Assembly: GCF_018139145.2 (NCBI RefSeq)
Contig: NC_059472.1
Coordinates: 99,708,877 to 99,772,876, forward strand
DNA from: Gymnogyps californianus
Taxonomy: Eukaryota > Chordata > Aves > Accipitriformes > Cathartidae
Length of the DNA: 64,000 nucleotides
Reading direction: 5' to 3'
Position numbers and translations under genes: made by a program. Numbering within the stretch: the stretch's first letter is position 1; the number at the start of each line of letters is the position of its first letter. The notes beneath the pieces were generated by a model that saw only the letters and a list, made by a program, of their open reading frames with translations, made no database searches and was not told where the DNA came from. Shown here piece after piece: positions 46,813-58,720 of this stretch.

Positions 46813-48616
46813 AATCTTCCTGGCACCAAGGTCAGACTGACAGGCCTGTAGTTCCCCGTATCCTCCTTCTGGCCCTTCTTGCAGATGGGCATCACATTTG
46901 CTAACTTCCAGTCAACTGGGACCTCTCTGGTTAGCCAGGACTGCTGATAAATGATTGAAAGTGGCTTGGTGAACACTTCCGCCAGCTCTTTCAGTACCCT
47001 TGGGTGGATCCCATCTGGCCCCATAGACTTGTGTATGTGTAAGCAGTGTAGCAGGTCGCTAACCATTTCCCCTTAGATTATGGGGCTTCATCCTGCTCAC
47101 CCTCCCTGTCTTTCAGCTCAGGGGGCTGGGTACCTGGAGAACAACTGGTCTTACTGTTAAAGACTGAGGCAAAGAAGGCATTAAGTACCTCAGCCTTTTC
47201 CTCATCCTTTGTCACTATGTTTGCCCTTGCATCCAATAAAGGATGGAGATTCGTCTTAGCCCTCCTTTTGTTGCTAATGTATTTATGGCAACCTTTTCTA
47301 TTCTCTTTTATGGCAGTAGCCAGACTAAGTTCTAGTTGGGCTTTGGCCCTTCTAATTTGCTCCCTGCATAACCTCACAACATCTTTGTAGTCCTCCTGAG
47401 TGGCCTATCCCTTCTTCCAAAGGTCATAAACTCTCCTTTTTTTCCTGAGTTCCAGCCAAAGCTCTCTGTTCAGCTAGGCCGGTCTTCTTCCCTGCTGGCT
47501 CATCTTTTGGCACATGGGGATGGCCTGCTCCTGCACCTTTAAGATTTCCTTCTAGAAGAATGTCCAGCCTTCCTGCACTCCTTTGCCCTTCAGGACTGCC
47601 TCCCAAGGGACTCTGTCAACCAGTCTCCTAAACAGGCCAAAGTCTGCCCTCCGGAAGTCCAAGGTAGCAGTTCTGCTGACCCACCTCCTTACTTCTCCAA
47701 GAATCAAAAACTCTATCATTTTGTGATCCCTATGCCCAAGACAGCCTCCAACCATCACATCACGCACAAAGTCCTTCTCTGTTCGTGAACAACAGGTCCA
47801 GCGGGGCGCCTTCCCTAGTTGGTTCACTCACCAGCTGTGTCAGGAAGTTGTCTTCCACACACTCCAGGAACCTCCTAGACTGTTCCCTCTCTGCTGTATT
47901 GTATTTCCAGCAGACATCTGGTAAGTTGAAGTCCCCCATAAGAACAAGGTCTAGTGATCTTGAGCCTTCTCCCAGCTGCTTATAGAATATTTCATCTGCC
48001 TCTTCATCCTGGTTAAGTGGTCTAAACAGACTCTCACCATTATATCTGCCTTGTTGGCCTTCCCCCTGATTCTTACCCATAAACACTCAACCCTATCATC
48101 ACCATCATCAAGCTCTAGACAATCAAAACACTCCCTAACATACAGGGCTACCCCACCACCTCTTCTTCCTTGCCTATCCCTTCTGAAGAGTTTGTAGCCA
48201 TCCATTGCAGCACTCCAGTTGTGTGAGTCATCCCACCATGTTTCCATGATGGCAACTATATCATAGTTTTCCTGCTGCACAATCGCTTCCAGCTCCCTCT
48301 GTTTGTTGCCCATGCTGTGTGCATTGGTGTAGATGCACTTCAGTTGGGCTATTGATCCCACCACCTTTTTGGGGGCAGAAGCCCTAATTCCTACGTGACC
48401 ATTCTCAGGCGCTTCTGTGGTTTCTAACACATCAATAACCCTTGCGTTTTTGCTGCTGCATGGATCTCCACCCCCTACCTCCACTGAGATGGCAGACCGA
48501 AGGATCTTGCTAGCACACCGTCCCTCAAACATTGGTGTGCTGCCCCCAGGCTTATCTCTAGTGAGCCTGAGATTATCCCTTTCCCCCTTCAAATCTAGTT
48601 TAAAGCTCTTTTTCAA
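45571..48616 (-). pseudogene. CR1 ORF2 pseudogene: endonuclease plus reverse transcriptase
   Basis: ORF2 supplies target nicking and target-primed reverse transcription. AP-endonuclease motifs appear in order: TNAHS (Asn, near 48,323), IMETWWDDSH (Glu), LVLMGDFNLPDV (Asp), and HRDHKMIEF (His) near 47,730. Reverse transcriptase motifs follow: [50 protein letters not shown]. Lesions seen on reading the frames: a frameshift near 48,024; a frameshift near 47,771; TAG at 47,552-47,554; TAG at 47,474-47,476; TAG at 47,405-47,407; a frameshift near 47,083; a frameshift near 46,818. From 46,812 to the normal end at 45,571 the frame is intact. Frameshift positions are accurate to about ten bases. No functional protein can be made from this copy. 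Confidence 0.93.
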
Positions 48617-48852
48617 TGAGCCCTGCTAACTCCTGTGCAAAGATCCTTTTCACCCTTTGAGACAGGTGTACCCCATCTGTTGCCAGCAGGCCTGGTGTCA
48701 TGTAAACTGACCCATGATCAAAAACCCCAAAATTCTGCCGGTGACACCAGCCTCGAAGCCAGGTATTGATCTGTTGGCTCTTCCTGTTTCTTCCCTCATC
48801 ATTCTCTGCAACTGGAAGGATAGAGGAGAACACTACTTGTGCTCCTGATTGC
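48600..48852 (-). pseudogene. CR1 ORF1 C-terminal remnant (esterase-like domain tail)
   Basis: The readable frame begins near GAQVVFSSILPVAENDEGRN and continues through INTWLRGWCHRQNFGVFDHG to TDGVHLSQRVKRIFAQELAG, ending in TAA at 48,600-48,602. In CR1 elements this is the C-terminal part of ORF1, where a GDSL/SGNH-esterase-like domain follows the N-terminal zinc-finger region. The DGVHLS motif holds the Asp and His of the hydrolase triad; the nucleophile-bearing N-terminal half is lost by truncation. ORF1 products bind RNA and membranes or chaperone the ribonucleoprotein. No start codon belongs to this piece. The ORF2 frame overlaps its end by a few bases, the usual CR1 arrangement. Confidence 0.85.
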
Positions 48853-48855
48853 CCA

Positions 48856-51285
48856 TTCCAGGAGAAGACTGGGTGGCTTTGACCATCCAGAGCACTTGGA
48901 TGTATCTACTAGAACTTACCTTTCTGAAGGTGGAAACTGAGGCAAGGATAAGGGAGAAATGACCCTTTACTAATAATGAAAGAAAAGTGAGGACTTTTGA
49001 GACATCATGAAAAATATGCTGTGTCTTCCAGCAGATCCATCAGAGTGAGAAAACATGAAAGATGATGGTCTACTCCAGCCCAACCATCCTGCTACTAGCA
49101 GGATTTGGACTTCTGCTCATGCCCTGCTGCTCACTCACAGATGTGTGTGTTAGGAATATCAAGAACTGAAGCCAAAGTTTAAAACACTCTCTGTCATTCT
49201 TTCTATTTTTCTTTTTTTTTTTTCTTTTTTCCTGAAGAAATGCCCATGTTTTCCTTTAAAATGTGAGTGTATATGCATGGGTAGGAGAAACCAGGTTTAT
49301 CAACAGTTATCAGAAGACAGCAGCAGTCCTCCTCCTTCTTTGTGCCAGTCCATCAACTCTAGCTAGGAAGATGATCCAGGGTTAAAAAGCATCTTAGTCC
49401 CAAAGTTGTTATTGTGTACCGTTGATGTAACCATCGCTTCTCTGTTGCATCTGTGGAAGAAAAAGGTTCACTCTCTAGACCACCCAGTTCAGAGAAAAAA
49501 AACACACTTCATGCTCCTGCATTCAGCAAGGAGTCCATAAGCATTTGTACCTCCAGTCTGACTGCTAGACTGAACAATACTAGCAAGGCAAGAGCTGGCC
49601 CCAGCCCATGCATCTAAATCAGGGTTTCTCAACATCTGCTTTACAGCTATCCTCTGCTGCAAGAGAAGTCACCTCAGGATGCTATGAAGCCCCTAAGCAA
49701 GCAAGAGTGTTCATGGCCAGGAGTGTTCTCTTACAAAGCATTTAATTTGTGGGAAAAAAATATTTCTAAACCCTAAAACCTCCTGCATGTGTGTATGTTT
49801 TATTTTCAACATGGATAGAACTTCTCAGCCAAACTAGAAAGAGAGCCTCTTTCACCCCGAATAATAGCTTGAGGTGTTCACTCGAAGCAGTGATGTGAGT
49901 CTCACTCTTATATGTCGGAAATATATATCCGAAGTGGCAAGTGGCTGGTTATTCTCAAGCAGATATTTCCCCTCATCTTCTGTGCATCCTAGATAACAGT
50001 CCTCCAATTCTGAATATTTTGAGATGGCAGGAGAGTCTCTAGGTGTCACAAATGAAAGCTTTTACAAGGTGTAGGTTGATTCTGCTGTGGAAGAAGGACA
50101 CCATCTTCTTTTTTCTGTGTTGTTTTTTTTTTTTATATCTCAAAATGTTTTTTGGGATGGCTAAACTGTTGTCCCACAGCTCTTGTTTTTATAGTTTGAA
50201 ATCTATTTGTAATCTTCAAAGTGATAACTTGTTTCCCAAGGGCTTTCATTAATCATAAGAACGCAACAAGAAAAAGCGCCTGGGCATGAAAGCCAGGTGT
50301 ATTCAATTTAGAAGTGAGGCATATATTATTAATAGTGCCAGTGACTGGCAGAGACCTTCACCGATAGAGATGACTTTCCTAAATCTTGATATTGTCTGTC
50401 CCAGGCTAAGTATCTAGCAGGAAGACATACTTTAGTCAATCTGATGTGAGCATAATAATGCAAAAACTCTCTGCTCTGTAACACCCAGAAGATGAGATCA
50501 GAGATGTCTGCATCCCTCAGCCTTGCCTTTGGGGAGGCAGGGTTCTCCATGCATGCGTGGCAGGAAAAGGCAAGGATGTGCTGCTGATGCCCTGCACTGC
50601 TGGTCGGTGAATGCAGGGCGTATCTGAGGCTGTGGGGACATGTCTGCACTGCTTCACGCACATCAGCTGGACTGTGTGCTTGCGTGCACACTAAGTAACA
50701 GCACAGCAGCTGTGCACCGCAGGACTAGATGATAGGACACTCACCTTAAAATCTATGCAATGATACAAGTACATGGTTCGTGCTGCACAGGTAGACGTTG
50801 AGCTAATTTTTTCCCCTCTGTGCCTTCTCTGTATGCTACCACAGAGACCTTTTTATCTGGATCATAAGAAAACGCAAGTAGGACATAAAACCAGAAGGAA
50901 ATTCCTGGGTTAGTAAGACAGTAGCTTTGTCTTCTCATCCCATTCATAAATGTGCCAAAGAAAGAGTTAAGCTATCCTGAAAATACTGCCAGGGATAGGT
51001 ACTTGTGGAACCTAAACCATGTTTAAGAAGGCAGGAGGTAATTAGGGCAGTTGTTTTTTAATTATCATGGAAGTTAGTCCTTGCAAGGCCCCCCAGCCAT
51101 ATCCAGGTTAACGGTCACCAGTGTATGCCGAGTCAGCAAAACCCCCGTGCTCGCCTTCACCAGGGGCTCCTGATCGGCTGAGGCTAGCTCTTTTTGCTGG
51201 ATGTGCTGAACTTCTCTCTGAAGCCAGGATGATTAAAAGAGAAAAGCAATCTACAGCTTTAATCAAGCTCGCAAGAACACACCTT
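48856..51285. other. Non-coding DNA between two CR1 elements
   Basis: This is the 5' flank of the CR1 insertion. On the - strand a perfect donor-like AAG|GTAAGTT lies at 48,913-48,922. A T-rich pyrimidine run lies at 49,200-49,232. Near 50,721 the words GGACTAGATGATAGG and ATCTATGCAATGAT faintly recall a CR1 3' end but are too degraded to call. No gene was recognised. Confidence 0.5.
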
Positions 51286-51289
51286 CCAG

Positions 51290-51585
51290 ATTTTGTGAGA
51301 CGAAGTATTTGTTACCTCCTGTCCTCTGGCATGGTAGCAGTTTAATGAAAGGCTGCATATTTTTCTGTTAGCAGCTCAACCACTTAATTCTTAAGTTCCT
51401 TCAGAGCTCTCAGATGTATGCCATCTGGTCATGGTGACTTGTTGCTCTTTAATTTGTGAATTTGTTCCAGCACTTCCAGTTTTGACACCTCAATCTCTGA
51501 CAGAGTCTCATCTTCATTACTTGAAAAGAATAGCTCAGAGGGCTGTCTCTCTCTCTTGCATGCATCTTCTTGTAGCTTCAATTTT
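51290..51585 (-). mobile_element. Ancient CR1-type LINE fragment (reverse transcriptase N-terminal region)
   Basis: Read on the - strand, the sequence gives IEVSKLEVLEQIHKLKSNKS, then P, a TGA stop, then PDGIHLRALKELKN. This is the KSPGPDGIHPRVLKELA block at the start of the LINE reverse transcriptase region, with the Gly codon changed to TGA at about 51,432. Upstream, SELFFSSNEDET matches the acidic linker before it; downstream, CYHARGQEV-like sequence is a decayed version of the segment ending in a VPDDWR-type motif. Frames break repeatedly. The family resembles the older CR1 lineages of amniotes and not the 45.5 kb copy, judging by the EVLEQIHKLKSNKSP wording. No 3' end is present. Confidence 0.8.
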
Positions 51586-52689
51586 ATTAATACAATTTTA
51601 ACTTAAAGCAGAATTTATAGCTTTTCCCAGATATGCCATCTCTCCACCTCCTACCCATCCTGCAATATTTTATTGTGCTATGTTTTTATTTAGTGAAAAC
51701 AAATCTGAAAACTATGTGGAACCTGTGCAGACAGGTAACCAGTACCTTTTCTGTCTTATAAAAAGACCTGAAAGTGAGTTCAAAGCAACATCTATCACAT
51801 CCACCAAAGGGATATTATTAGTTCTCAGAAAACAGGGAATTGGACAGCCTATTTAAACACATCTAGAATGCCTCTTCATGGCCCAATGTTATTTATTTAT
51901 GTATCATAAATAATATCTATTATTTATGCTCTATTTGCATTTCAGGTTTTCAGGGAAGTTGAGTCCCCATTGTAACATGCACTCTACAAGCACATAGTTA
52001 GAGGCAATTCCTCTTCTGAGGAATTTACAAATAGAGGAGACAAATGGCTAAGAGCAGACAACATGCAAAGAAGTTGTCAAAGATGAATGTCTTTATAGTT
52101 ACATTTTTAATGGATTTTCCTTTTATATACAATGTCCTTCACCCCCCCTCCCCAGTGTTTCTCCAGACATCTATCCCCACCTAGCCTCACCTGGATTTCC
52201 TAATATGTTTTATTTCCATCCTTTCCCCACTGCAGGCAGATGTGACAGCAAAAACCTTGGCAGTGTACCACAACAGCCCATGCCAGCCTTTTTTTCCTCT
52301 TCCTGGGAGAAGGACATGGTTCTCCAGAGGTATCTTTGCTCATGGGGTTTGGGGCAGGAGGCTCACCTGGCTTGCTACCTTCTTTCTCACCCACAAAACA
52401 CAGGTGGCATGATGACTGCATTGCCCTAGCAGCAGAGGCCACTGCTCCTTTGCCTTCGAAACACGGAGGCGGAGAAGGGAGGGCTGCTCCACCGCCCCTC
52501 TCCATACTTTCAAATGGCCAGAAACTTTTCTGCAATGCCCTTCGCAAATCTTGGAAATGGGCTGGCTGGAAGGAACGATTATGGACGGGCACGGAAAGGG
52601 CAGAAACTCAAACCGGCTCTTCACTCCTTTATTAAATCTAAGAGATGACAAAAGCACGCTCCCCTCCTGACAAAATCTGAGGGTCTCTA

Positions 52690-53080
52690 GTGACATTTAT
52701 GTCACTGGAAAGGCATATAATATGTACACTGTGGTTTAATTTTATCTTAATGAAACAATATACATATAAAACTATCTATTAAATATAATACAGTGAAGTA
52801 ATTTGCAAATTTTCCTACGGCATAATAAATTAAGCATGGAGAGCACTAAGGAATGCAATTTGCAGTCATTTATAATGCAGTGTTTTATGTTAATAATTCA
52901 AAATCACATGCTATTTGGAGACACTTCTAATTAATGTATTTATGAAATTGTGAACTGTGACTGTTTTGGTTCCATTTAGCTAAACATTTCAACAGAATGC
53001 GCTTGCTGTTGTTTTGTGTTTGCTTAATGGCACCAGCAAGCATCAAATGTACAACTGGGGAAAGTTGGGGGTGGTATCTG
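52690..53080. promoter_or_regulatory. Candidate conserved non-coding element
   Basis: AT-rich, non-repetitive sequence includes GTAATTTGCAAATTTTCC, CATAATAAATTAAGC, TGCAATTTGCAGTC and TTCTAATTAATGTATTTATG. The density of TAATTA and TTTGCAAAT-like words is what one sees in deeply conserved vertebrate enhancers. This is texture-based inference only. Confidence 0.3.
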
Positions 53081-53724
53081 TTGCGGCTTTTTTTATGGGT
53101 ATGTGTTTTTGTCTGTGTACTGTATACATGCATGTGATTACACTCCTGATCTCACCGAGGAGATGAAAGTTCTGCAATAATTTGAAGAGGAAATAAGGAA
53201 AGGAAAGGAAAGTTTTATGGATGAATAATTAATTCAAGAAAAGTTCAGTGCCTTCCTAAAAAATTGCTGAAATGTTCAGTACTTTTCACGTAGCAGATCT
53301 GTATACACTGACATTTCTCCTGACTGGTTAATTATGACTGATACAGCTCATAAATTGGTATTCATATTTTTATTTTGATATTATTCAGCTTTTTCATCAG
53401 ACTAAGTATTTGTCATGCTGCTTCTTTATCAGAATGCTATGAAGAATGTCACGATTCCCCAGAAAGTTATTCTCCTGAGAGGAGACTTGCAGGGATTTTG
53501 GGGTATTTTGAAATTTCAAGTACATTTTAAGAAAAAACCCATACATATCAGAATTTCTAGTGAATTATTACACGTCAAGGACCTGATTCTGAAAATGGCT
53601 TGAAATGAATGGGCTTCTAGGCATATGCAGAACCAGATGCTAATAGTACTCTGTTGTAGCTCTGCACAGGAAAGTGAAGGGAAAGCTCTTGAAATAATTT
53701 TCTACGAACAATTTGTTTCACACA

Positions 53725-53743
53725 GGGGGGAAAAAAAAAAAAA
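53725..53743. repeat. G6A13 homopolymer tract
   Basis: Six G are followed by thirteen A. This is a simple-sequence tract, likely to vary in length and prone to assembly error. Confidence 0.9.
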
Positions 53744-56700
53744 GGAAAGAAACCTGAAACTCCTCAAACCCATAGTAAAGAGGTCCAAGTCACTATATGT
53801 GGTCCCTTCCACCTTCCAAAACAGTTCTGAGAATTCAGTGGGATGTTAAATCAAAATCGTCATGTCTCCTGGTAATTTCAAAGCTCACTTGCAGATCAGT
53901 AACTCCATGTTGAATGTTTTATTTCACTACTGTGCTTTCTGTATGGTTGTTGTTTTTTTTCTTTCTTGGTTGCTTGCCTTCTTGCCCTTTTTTTTTTTTA
54001 AGTACTTGGGACAATATGTATATGGGTGGGAAAATATTTTAAAAGTTCTCATGGTCTTTAGCTGTGGTCTTGGAAATCGACCAATGTAATCATTGCACTG
54101 AGAATTAAAGCTGGATTTTGACCACTTTGTGTGATTTATATTTTAAACAATGTAGGAACTGTTACGATTTAGAAGGCAATATGGGTGTCTAGGATCTAGC
54201 TCCCTATTACTTGCCATCATCTAAGTTGCTCTGTTGAGTCTTTTTATTTCATTTGTATCAAATAACAAATATTGGCAACACATTAGATTAGCTGAGTGAT
54301 TACCTTTAATAAACTACTTCTTCCTAAAATGAAAAACATGACTATATCTTCTGCATTTCTTCAGTTTTGTCCACTATGAAAGCATTCAGAAAAAGTTCCG
54401 TGTATTTATATATTTGTCTGCTTCTCTTTCTAGTCCCAGACTAAACTGGAATTGTCAGGAATTGGTGAACACAAAGTTCAGATTTGGTTCATATTTTAGG
54501 TGAGTTACTCTATTTGAATGTCCTTTCTTACTGGATTTTTAACTAGAATTTGTCTTTTACTAAATGAGGTGGATTTGTGGGACATTCCATAAACGAGGCT
54601 CAAATTTTTGGGTGAAAATTTTATCTAAGCTATGTTCTTTAAGAACATCTCGTTTTAAAAAAATTTTTATACCTGTCACAGGGACCTAAGGTGTTAGAAA
54701 TGTCTGCAGTGCATCAGTACAGGATGTAAGATGGTATAGTGTACTGGGAAATATACTGTGAGATAGGGGGCATATGGAATAGATGTTCTGTGGACTTTGC
54801 TAACTAATCAGTTATTACCTGTTTGCCAGCAACCATGGTGGTCCGGATACAATGATCCAGCTTTATTTCAAGCCGTATGCTCCCAGGTTTATGTCTGAAT
54901 CTGAGTTTTATGGTTTGTGCCCATCTCTAAAATTAATTGACAGTAACAGAAGGAAAGTGCCTTTGCTATTTTGTTTTTTTTTTTCCTTCCAATTTGAACA
55001 GAACATTTTCACTTTATTGTGAGGCGTGGTGGCTGCTTACAGCTTCTGTTTCATCCCTGTGGTATTTCAGCATTCAGAAGATTATGGAAGGCTTGTTTTA
55101 AAAATCCTTTCTCCAGTGGTGGGAAAATGGCAAAACTTGGGAACATTTGCACTTTTCTTTTTTCTTTTAATTATTTTGGCATGATTTATAGGACTAGATC
55201 TACAGCTGCCTGTGGTTAAATGCTATTCATTAAAGGTACTGTAAAGCAAAGAAAGCCCAAAACACAGATTCTAACTGCTCTGCTCAACGAGATGTTGCCA
55301 TTTTTGATGGTAAGTTTGTCTGAAAATTATGGTTTTCTTTTTTAACATATACAGGCATAAATCAAGAGTAACCATACCAAAATCAGTTCTGTAACAATTG
55401 CTGGGTGTGATTAGACACCTATACCTTTTACAATTTGTAAACAATATCATGATGCTTTGTCTCACATCTTTTTATCAGAGGGTAGGAATAGTTGGTGTGC
55501 CTGAATGTAGGTACTTCAGCACATATCAAACAAGAGTTAAATTAACCACCACGTTCTGAAAAGAATAACAAACCCCAGCACATTTAACAAGGATGTCTTA
55601 TGGAACTCCACCACGTGGCATGTGAAGATTATCTTTCAAATGAACATTAGGGACCTTCAATGTGGATGTAATTACTAAATTGCATCGGTTGATCAGAAAA
55701 TTCAGCAGAGGACCTGCCATTCCTTGGCATTCTAATTATCTTACAGGATTTTTATTTAGTGATTTATGTAGAATTCATCAATCAGAGTTATTTCTGTAGA
55801 AACAGTGCTCTTTTTCTGGGGAGTCCTGTTGCTTTACCTCCTTCTCAATTTGACATGGTTTTTCAAAATGGAAGGCTGTTTTTTTTTTAAATCTTCAAAG
55901 ATACCAAACTAATGGGTTTGAAGGGCACCAAAGAAAGACAGGAAAACAAAGACTGGCAGAGCTCCTTATGAAGGAAGAAATGCTGTATTTCTATTTCTTT
56001 TTAACTGATGTCTACTAACCTATGTCCTGGGGATGACTGTACCTATGTATCAAACTGTAAATGGATACTAGTTAAGGTAAATACACCGTTTCTTTTTTAG
56101 ATTTCAAACCAAAACTTTACCTGTAAAATCCTTGTCCCTCCTCTTCCCCCTTGGGCTGTAAGAGGACATGCCTGTCCTTGTTTCCAGTTCTACCCAGAAC
56201 TGTGATTTGGATAGGCAAGATACTCTGGAGGAAGAATAAACGTATAGGCATACTCCAGAGATGGACTATGTGAAAAAAGAGTAAGAAATATTGCAAATCT
56301 CCTTAACTGTCACAGAGAACTCTTTGGTGCAGAACAAACCCTGGGAAAACTAAAGCTTTGGGGCTCTGAACTGGCTGGAGACTGGAGAAGGAGCAGAAAG
56401 TCTGGGTCTCTTCTGTCGCAGGAGCTCAGAAAAACTCTACATAAGGGAAGAAATTTAGAGGATTTGGGTACATCGCTGCCACAAAAGGATAAATTAACCA
56501 ATCAGGAAAAGGAAATTCAGCACCTGCTGCAGCAGCAGCATGGTAAGAGGTAAAGGATTTTGCCACAGAGCTTAATCCAGCTCCCACTGAGTTCCCTGGG
56601 AACTGAACTCAGCCTTTTCAAGTCAGAGCAAAAGAAGTTTTCCAAGCTGTTTGGAATATTTTTATTGCCACGAACAAAGCTACTGGGTAAGGCGTAAGCA

Positions 56701-58599
56701 CACAAACAAAAAAACCCCAGATACAATAATTACCAGCAGTGTATGAAGTTGTCTAGCAGCAGGCAACAACAAAAAAATCCACACGTTCTCTGACGAATTG
56801 TTAAGCATTCGTCTCGGCAGTGTTTGCAACGCTGTTGCATCTGCTTGCCACATACATTGTGCGAAGGCACTTGGCTAGACCAAATGTTTTGGGAAAATGG
56901 ATTTCAAGTGCCACGTTTTTAATATTCTTGGGCAGAGAAGTCGGGAAATCTGAGAAGGAGTTTTATGGGCCAAATTTTCTGAGATGAATCCCCATGGGCC
57001 ACACTGAAGATGCTGGGACCTGGCCTGCAGTTACTCCTGCCAAGGAGCACAGGGAGAACTTAGCAAGACCCACTTTATGGAGGCCACACCATCTGAAGAG
57101 AAAATCTCGAGTTAAATAACATTTTCCACATACCATCTAGCCACCAGTGCACTTGAGAAAATAATATCTTTGAGACCACTAAGCAAACTGAAAAATTGGG
57201 GAAAATCACTGAATCGATGATCCGCTCTGGATGATGTCTCCAGCTCTTTCCCCCTTGCTTGGTTAAACAGAATTTGGAGTACCTGTTTTTTAAAGCACCT
57301 CTCTCCCTCTCTTCTGCCTGTGATTTCATGGTGTTTGAGTCTAACTTAGGTGGGATATGCCGGGAATTAACAGCAGTGCTGCCCAACACCTCTCCAACCT
57401 GAATTCAAGGGGCAGGGGAAAAGGCTTCTAGTGGCAGCACTTCTTAGGCAGCACAGAGGGTTAACAGCCACCAGAGACACAAATGAGATAATGGAATAAT
57501 CTTGGGCAATCCTACAGTACTGGGAGAAACCAGGCTGGACAGAAAAAAAACCTAAAACCAGACAACCAACTTTCCTCTCTCCAGGGCATTTATGCTGCCA
57601 AGCAACTTATTTTACATCCATCTATGATGCGAATGTGTTGTGAAATGTAGCTCACTTGCTAAATGTTGTTTTGATGTGTTGTTTGGGACATGGGGAAAGA
57701 GAAATGGACTGCATTCAATCTCTATTAAAGCAGAGAGACATCTTCTGCAGAATTTATTTTCAGAAGCTTTGCGCTAACTTCGTTTTCTTATTAGCTGAAA
57801 TTGCTAGTGAGACAGTTTTAGCAACGACGCTAAATGCGTTCATGGAAAAGATGTGTCTGCCTGTGCTCAATGAATTGCCTACTGTTGTGTCAGCTTGGAG
57901 AGAACAGATCTTTACTATGGGATTCAGGGATCTGGGATTAGGTCCTAGTGATAATTCACATGGGAAAAATGTTATATCATATGTAATTACAGAAAGGCAT
58001 ATATATGAGAAGATAGCAAGAACGTGTTACAGGTAGTTAGAGTTGCAGGAAAAAAGGAATTTATAAGCCGCAAAAAAATTCTGATATTAATATTTGTGAT
58101 TGTTGAAAATTAAGAACAAGAAAATTGGGAAACTGAGTTTTTTGGGAATCAAAAGTCCAAAAGAATTATCTTGGAAATGTGCTTTTGGGGCATTTTTTAT
58201 ATCATCTTGAAAGAAGCTGAGAGATAAATTAAACTGATCCAAAACACACTGGGTCATCAGAAAAGCATGTTTCCTGATCATGGTATAGTGAAGTCGAAGG
58301 TGGGGAGCATTATGTTCCCACTTTTCTCACAAGGGTCTAATTCTCTGTTTGGCCTACAACTCTCGTAATGCATCTGTAGGGACACAAGCCCATGGCAAAT
58401 CCTCTCCCTGAAGGAGGAGACTGCGGGCCATCACAGGGGGCAGGGGCTTCTGGGAGGCAATGTGCCACTAAAAGGCAATTGGGTTTAAGCTGGAACTGCT
58501 GCAGAATGAATGGCTTAGGTCAGTCCAGCAATCTGAGGAATTCTGATTTGGAACAAGTCTGAGCAACAGGAAGTCTTTAATGTTGATATCTGTGACAGG

Positions 58600-58631
58600 G
58601 GAAAGAAAAAGAAAAAGAAAAAAAAAGAGAG
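58600..58631. repeat. (GAAAAA)n purine-rich microsatellite
   Basis: GAAAGAAAAAGAAAAAGAAA continues into an A-run and GAGAGA. The strand is all-purine and no function is implied. Confidence 0.85.
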
Positions 58632-58720
58632 ACTATTTTGTCAAAAATAAGCACAAAATAATCTAGAAAAATTTCACCATTGTGGAAACTGCATTTTTCA
58701 TGTGAAATTCACTCTGAGGA

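Larger units (their letters stand above)
45471..48855 (-). mobile_element. CR1: CR1 LINE retrotransposon, 5'-truncated, inactive
   Basis: This non-LTR retrotransposon copy reads right to left. In order it contains the end of ORF1 (esterase-like domain), an overlapping ORF2 with an AP-type endonuclease and reverse transcriptase, a 3' UTR of about 100 bases, and the CR1-specific 3' end of ATTCTATG octamers in place of poly(A). Full-length CR1 is about 4.5 kb; here similarity fades at about 48,855, so the 5' UTR and most of ORF1 are missing, as in nearly all genomic CR1 copies. ORF2 carries three in-frame stops and four frameshifts, so the copy cannot move by itself. No target-site duplication is evident, as expected for CR1. 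The endonuclease and reverse transcriptase signature residues are still readable, which implies a moderately young copy, much younger than the CR1 pieces at 8.4 and 51.3 kb. Confidence 0.95.
51586..58715. other. AT-rich non-coding DNA, no gene recognised
   Basis: Short repeats include a hairpin-forming TTATTTATG/CATAAATAA pair at 51,893-51,913, a GGAAA-type run near 53,193-53,211, a G6A13 tract at 53,725-53,743, a T-run ending near 53,999 and a GAAAAA run at 58,600-58,631. A conserved-looking AT-rich block spans 52,690-53,080. The 126-codon + frame at 57,656-58,036 is the longest here and matches no family I know. The segment at 56,965-57,010 (GGGCCAAATTTTCTGAGATG) may be a trace of a dispersed repeat but is too short to call. 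Confidence 0.45.

Noticed and set aside
45471..48855. Active CR1 element
   Set aside because: 5'-truncated and with three stops and four frameshifts in ORF2, so it cannot be autonomous.
50715..50765. Another CR1 3' end (GGACTAGATGATAGG ... CTATGCAATGAT)
   Set aside because: Only one short word matches and the following CR1 landmarks are absent.
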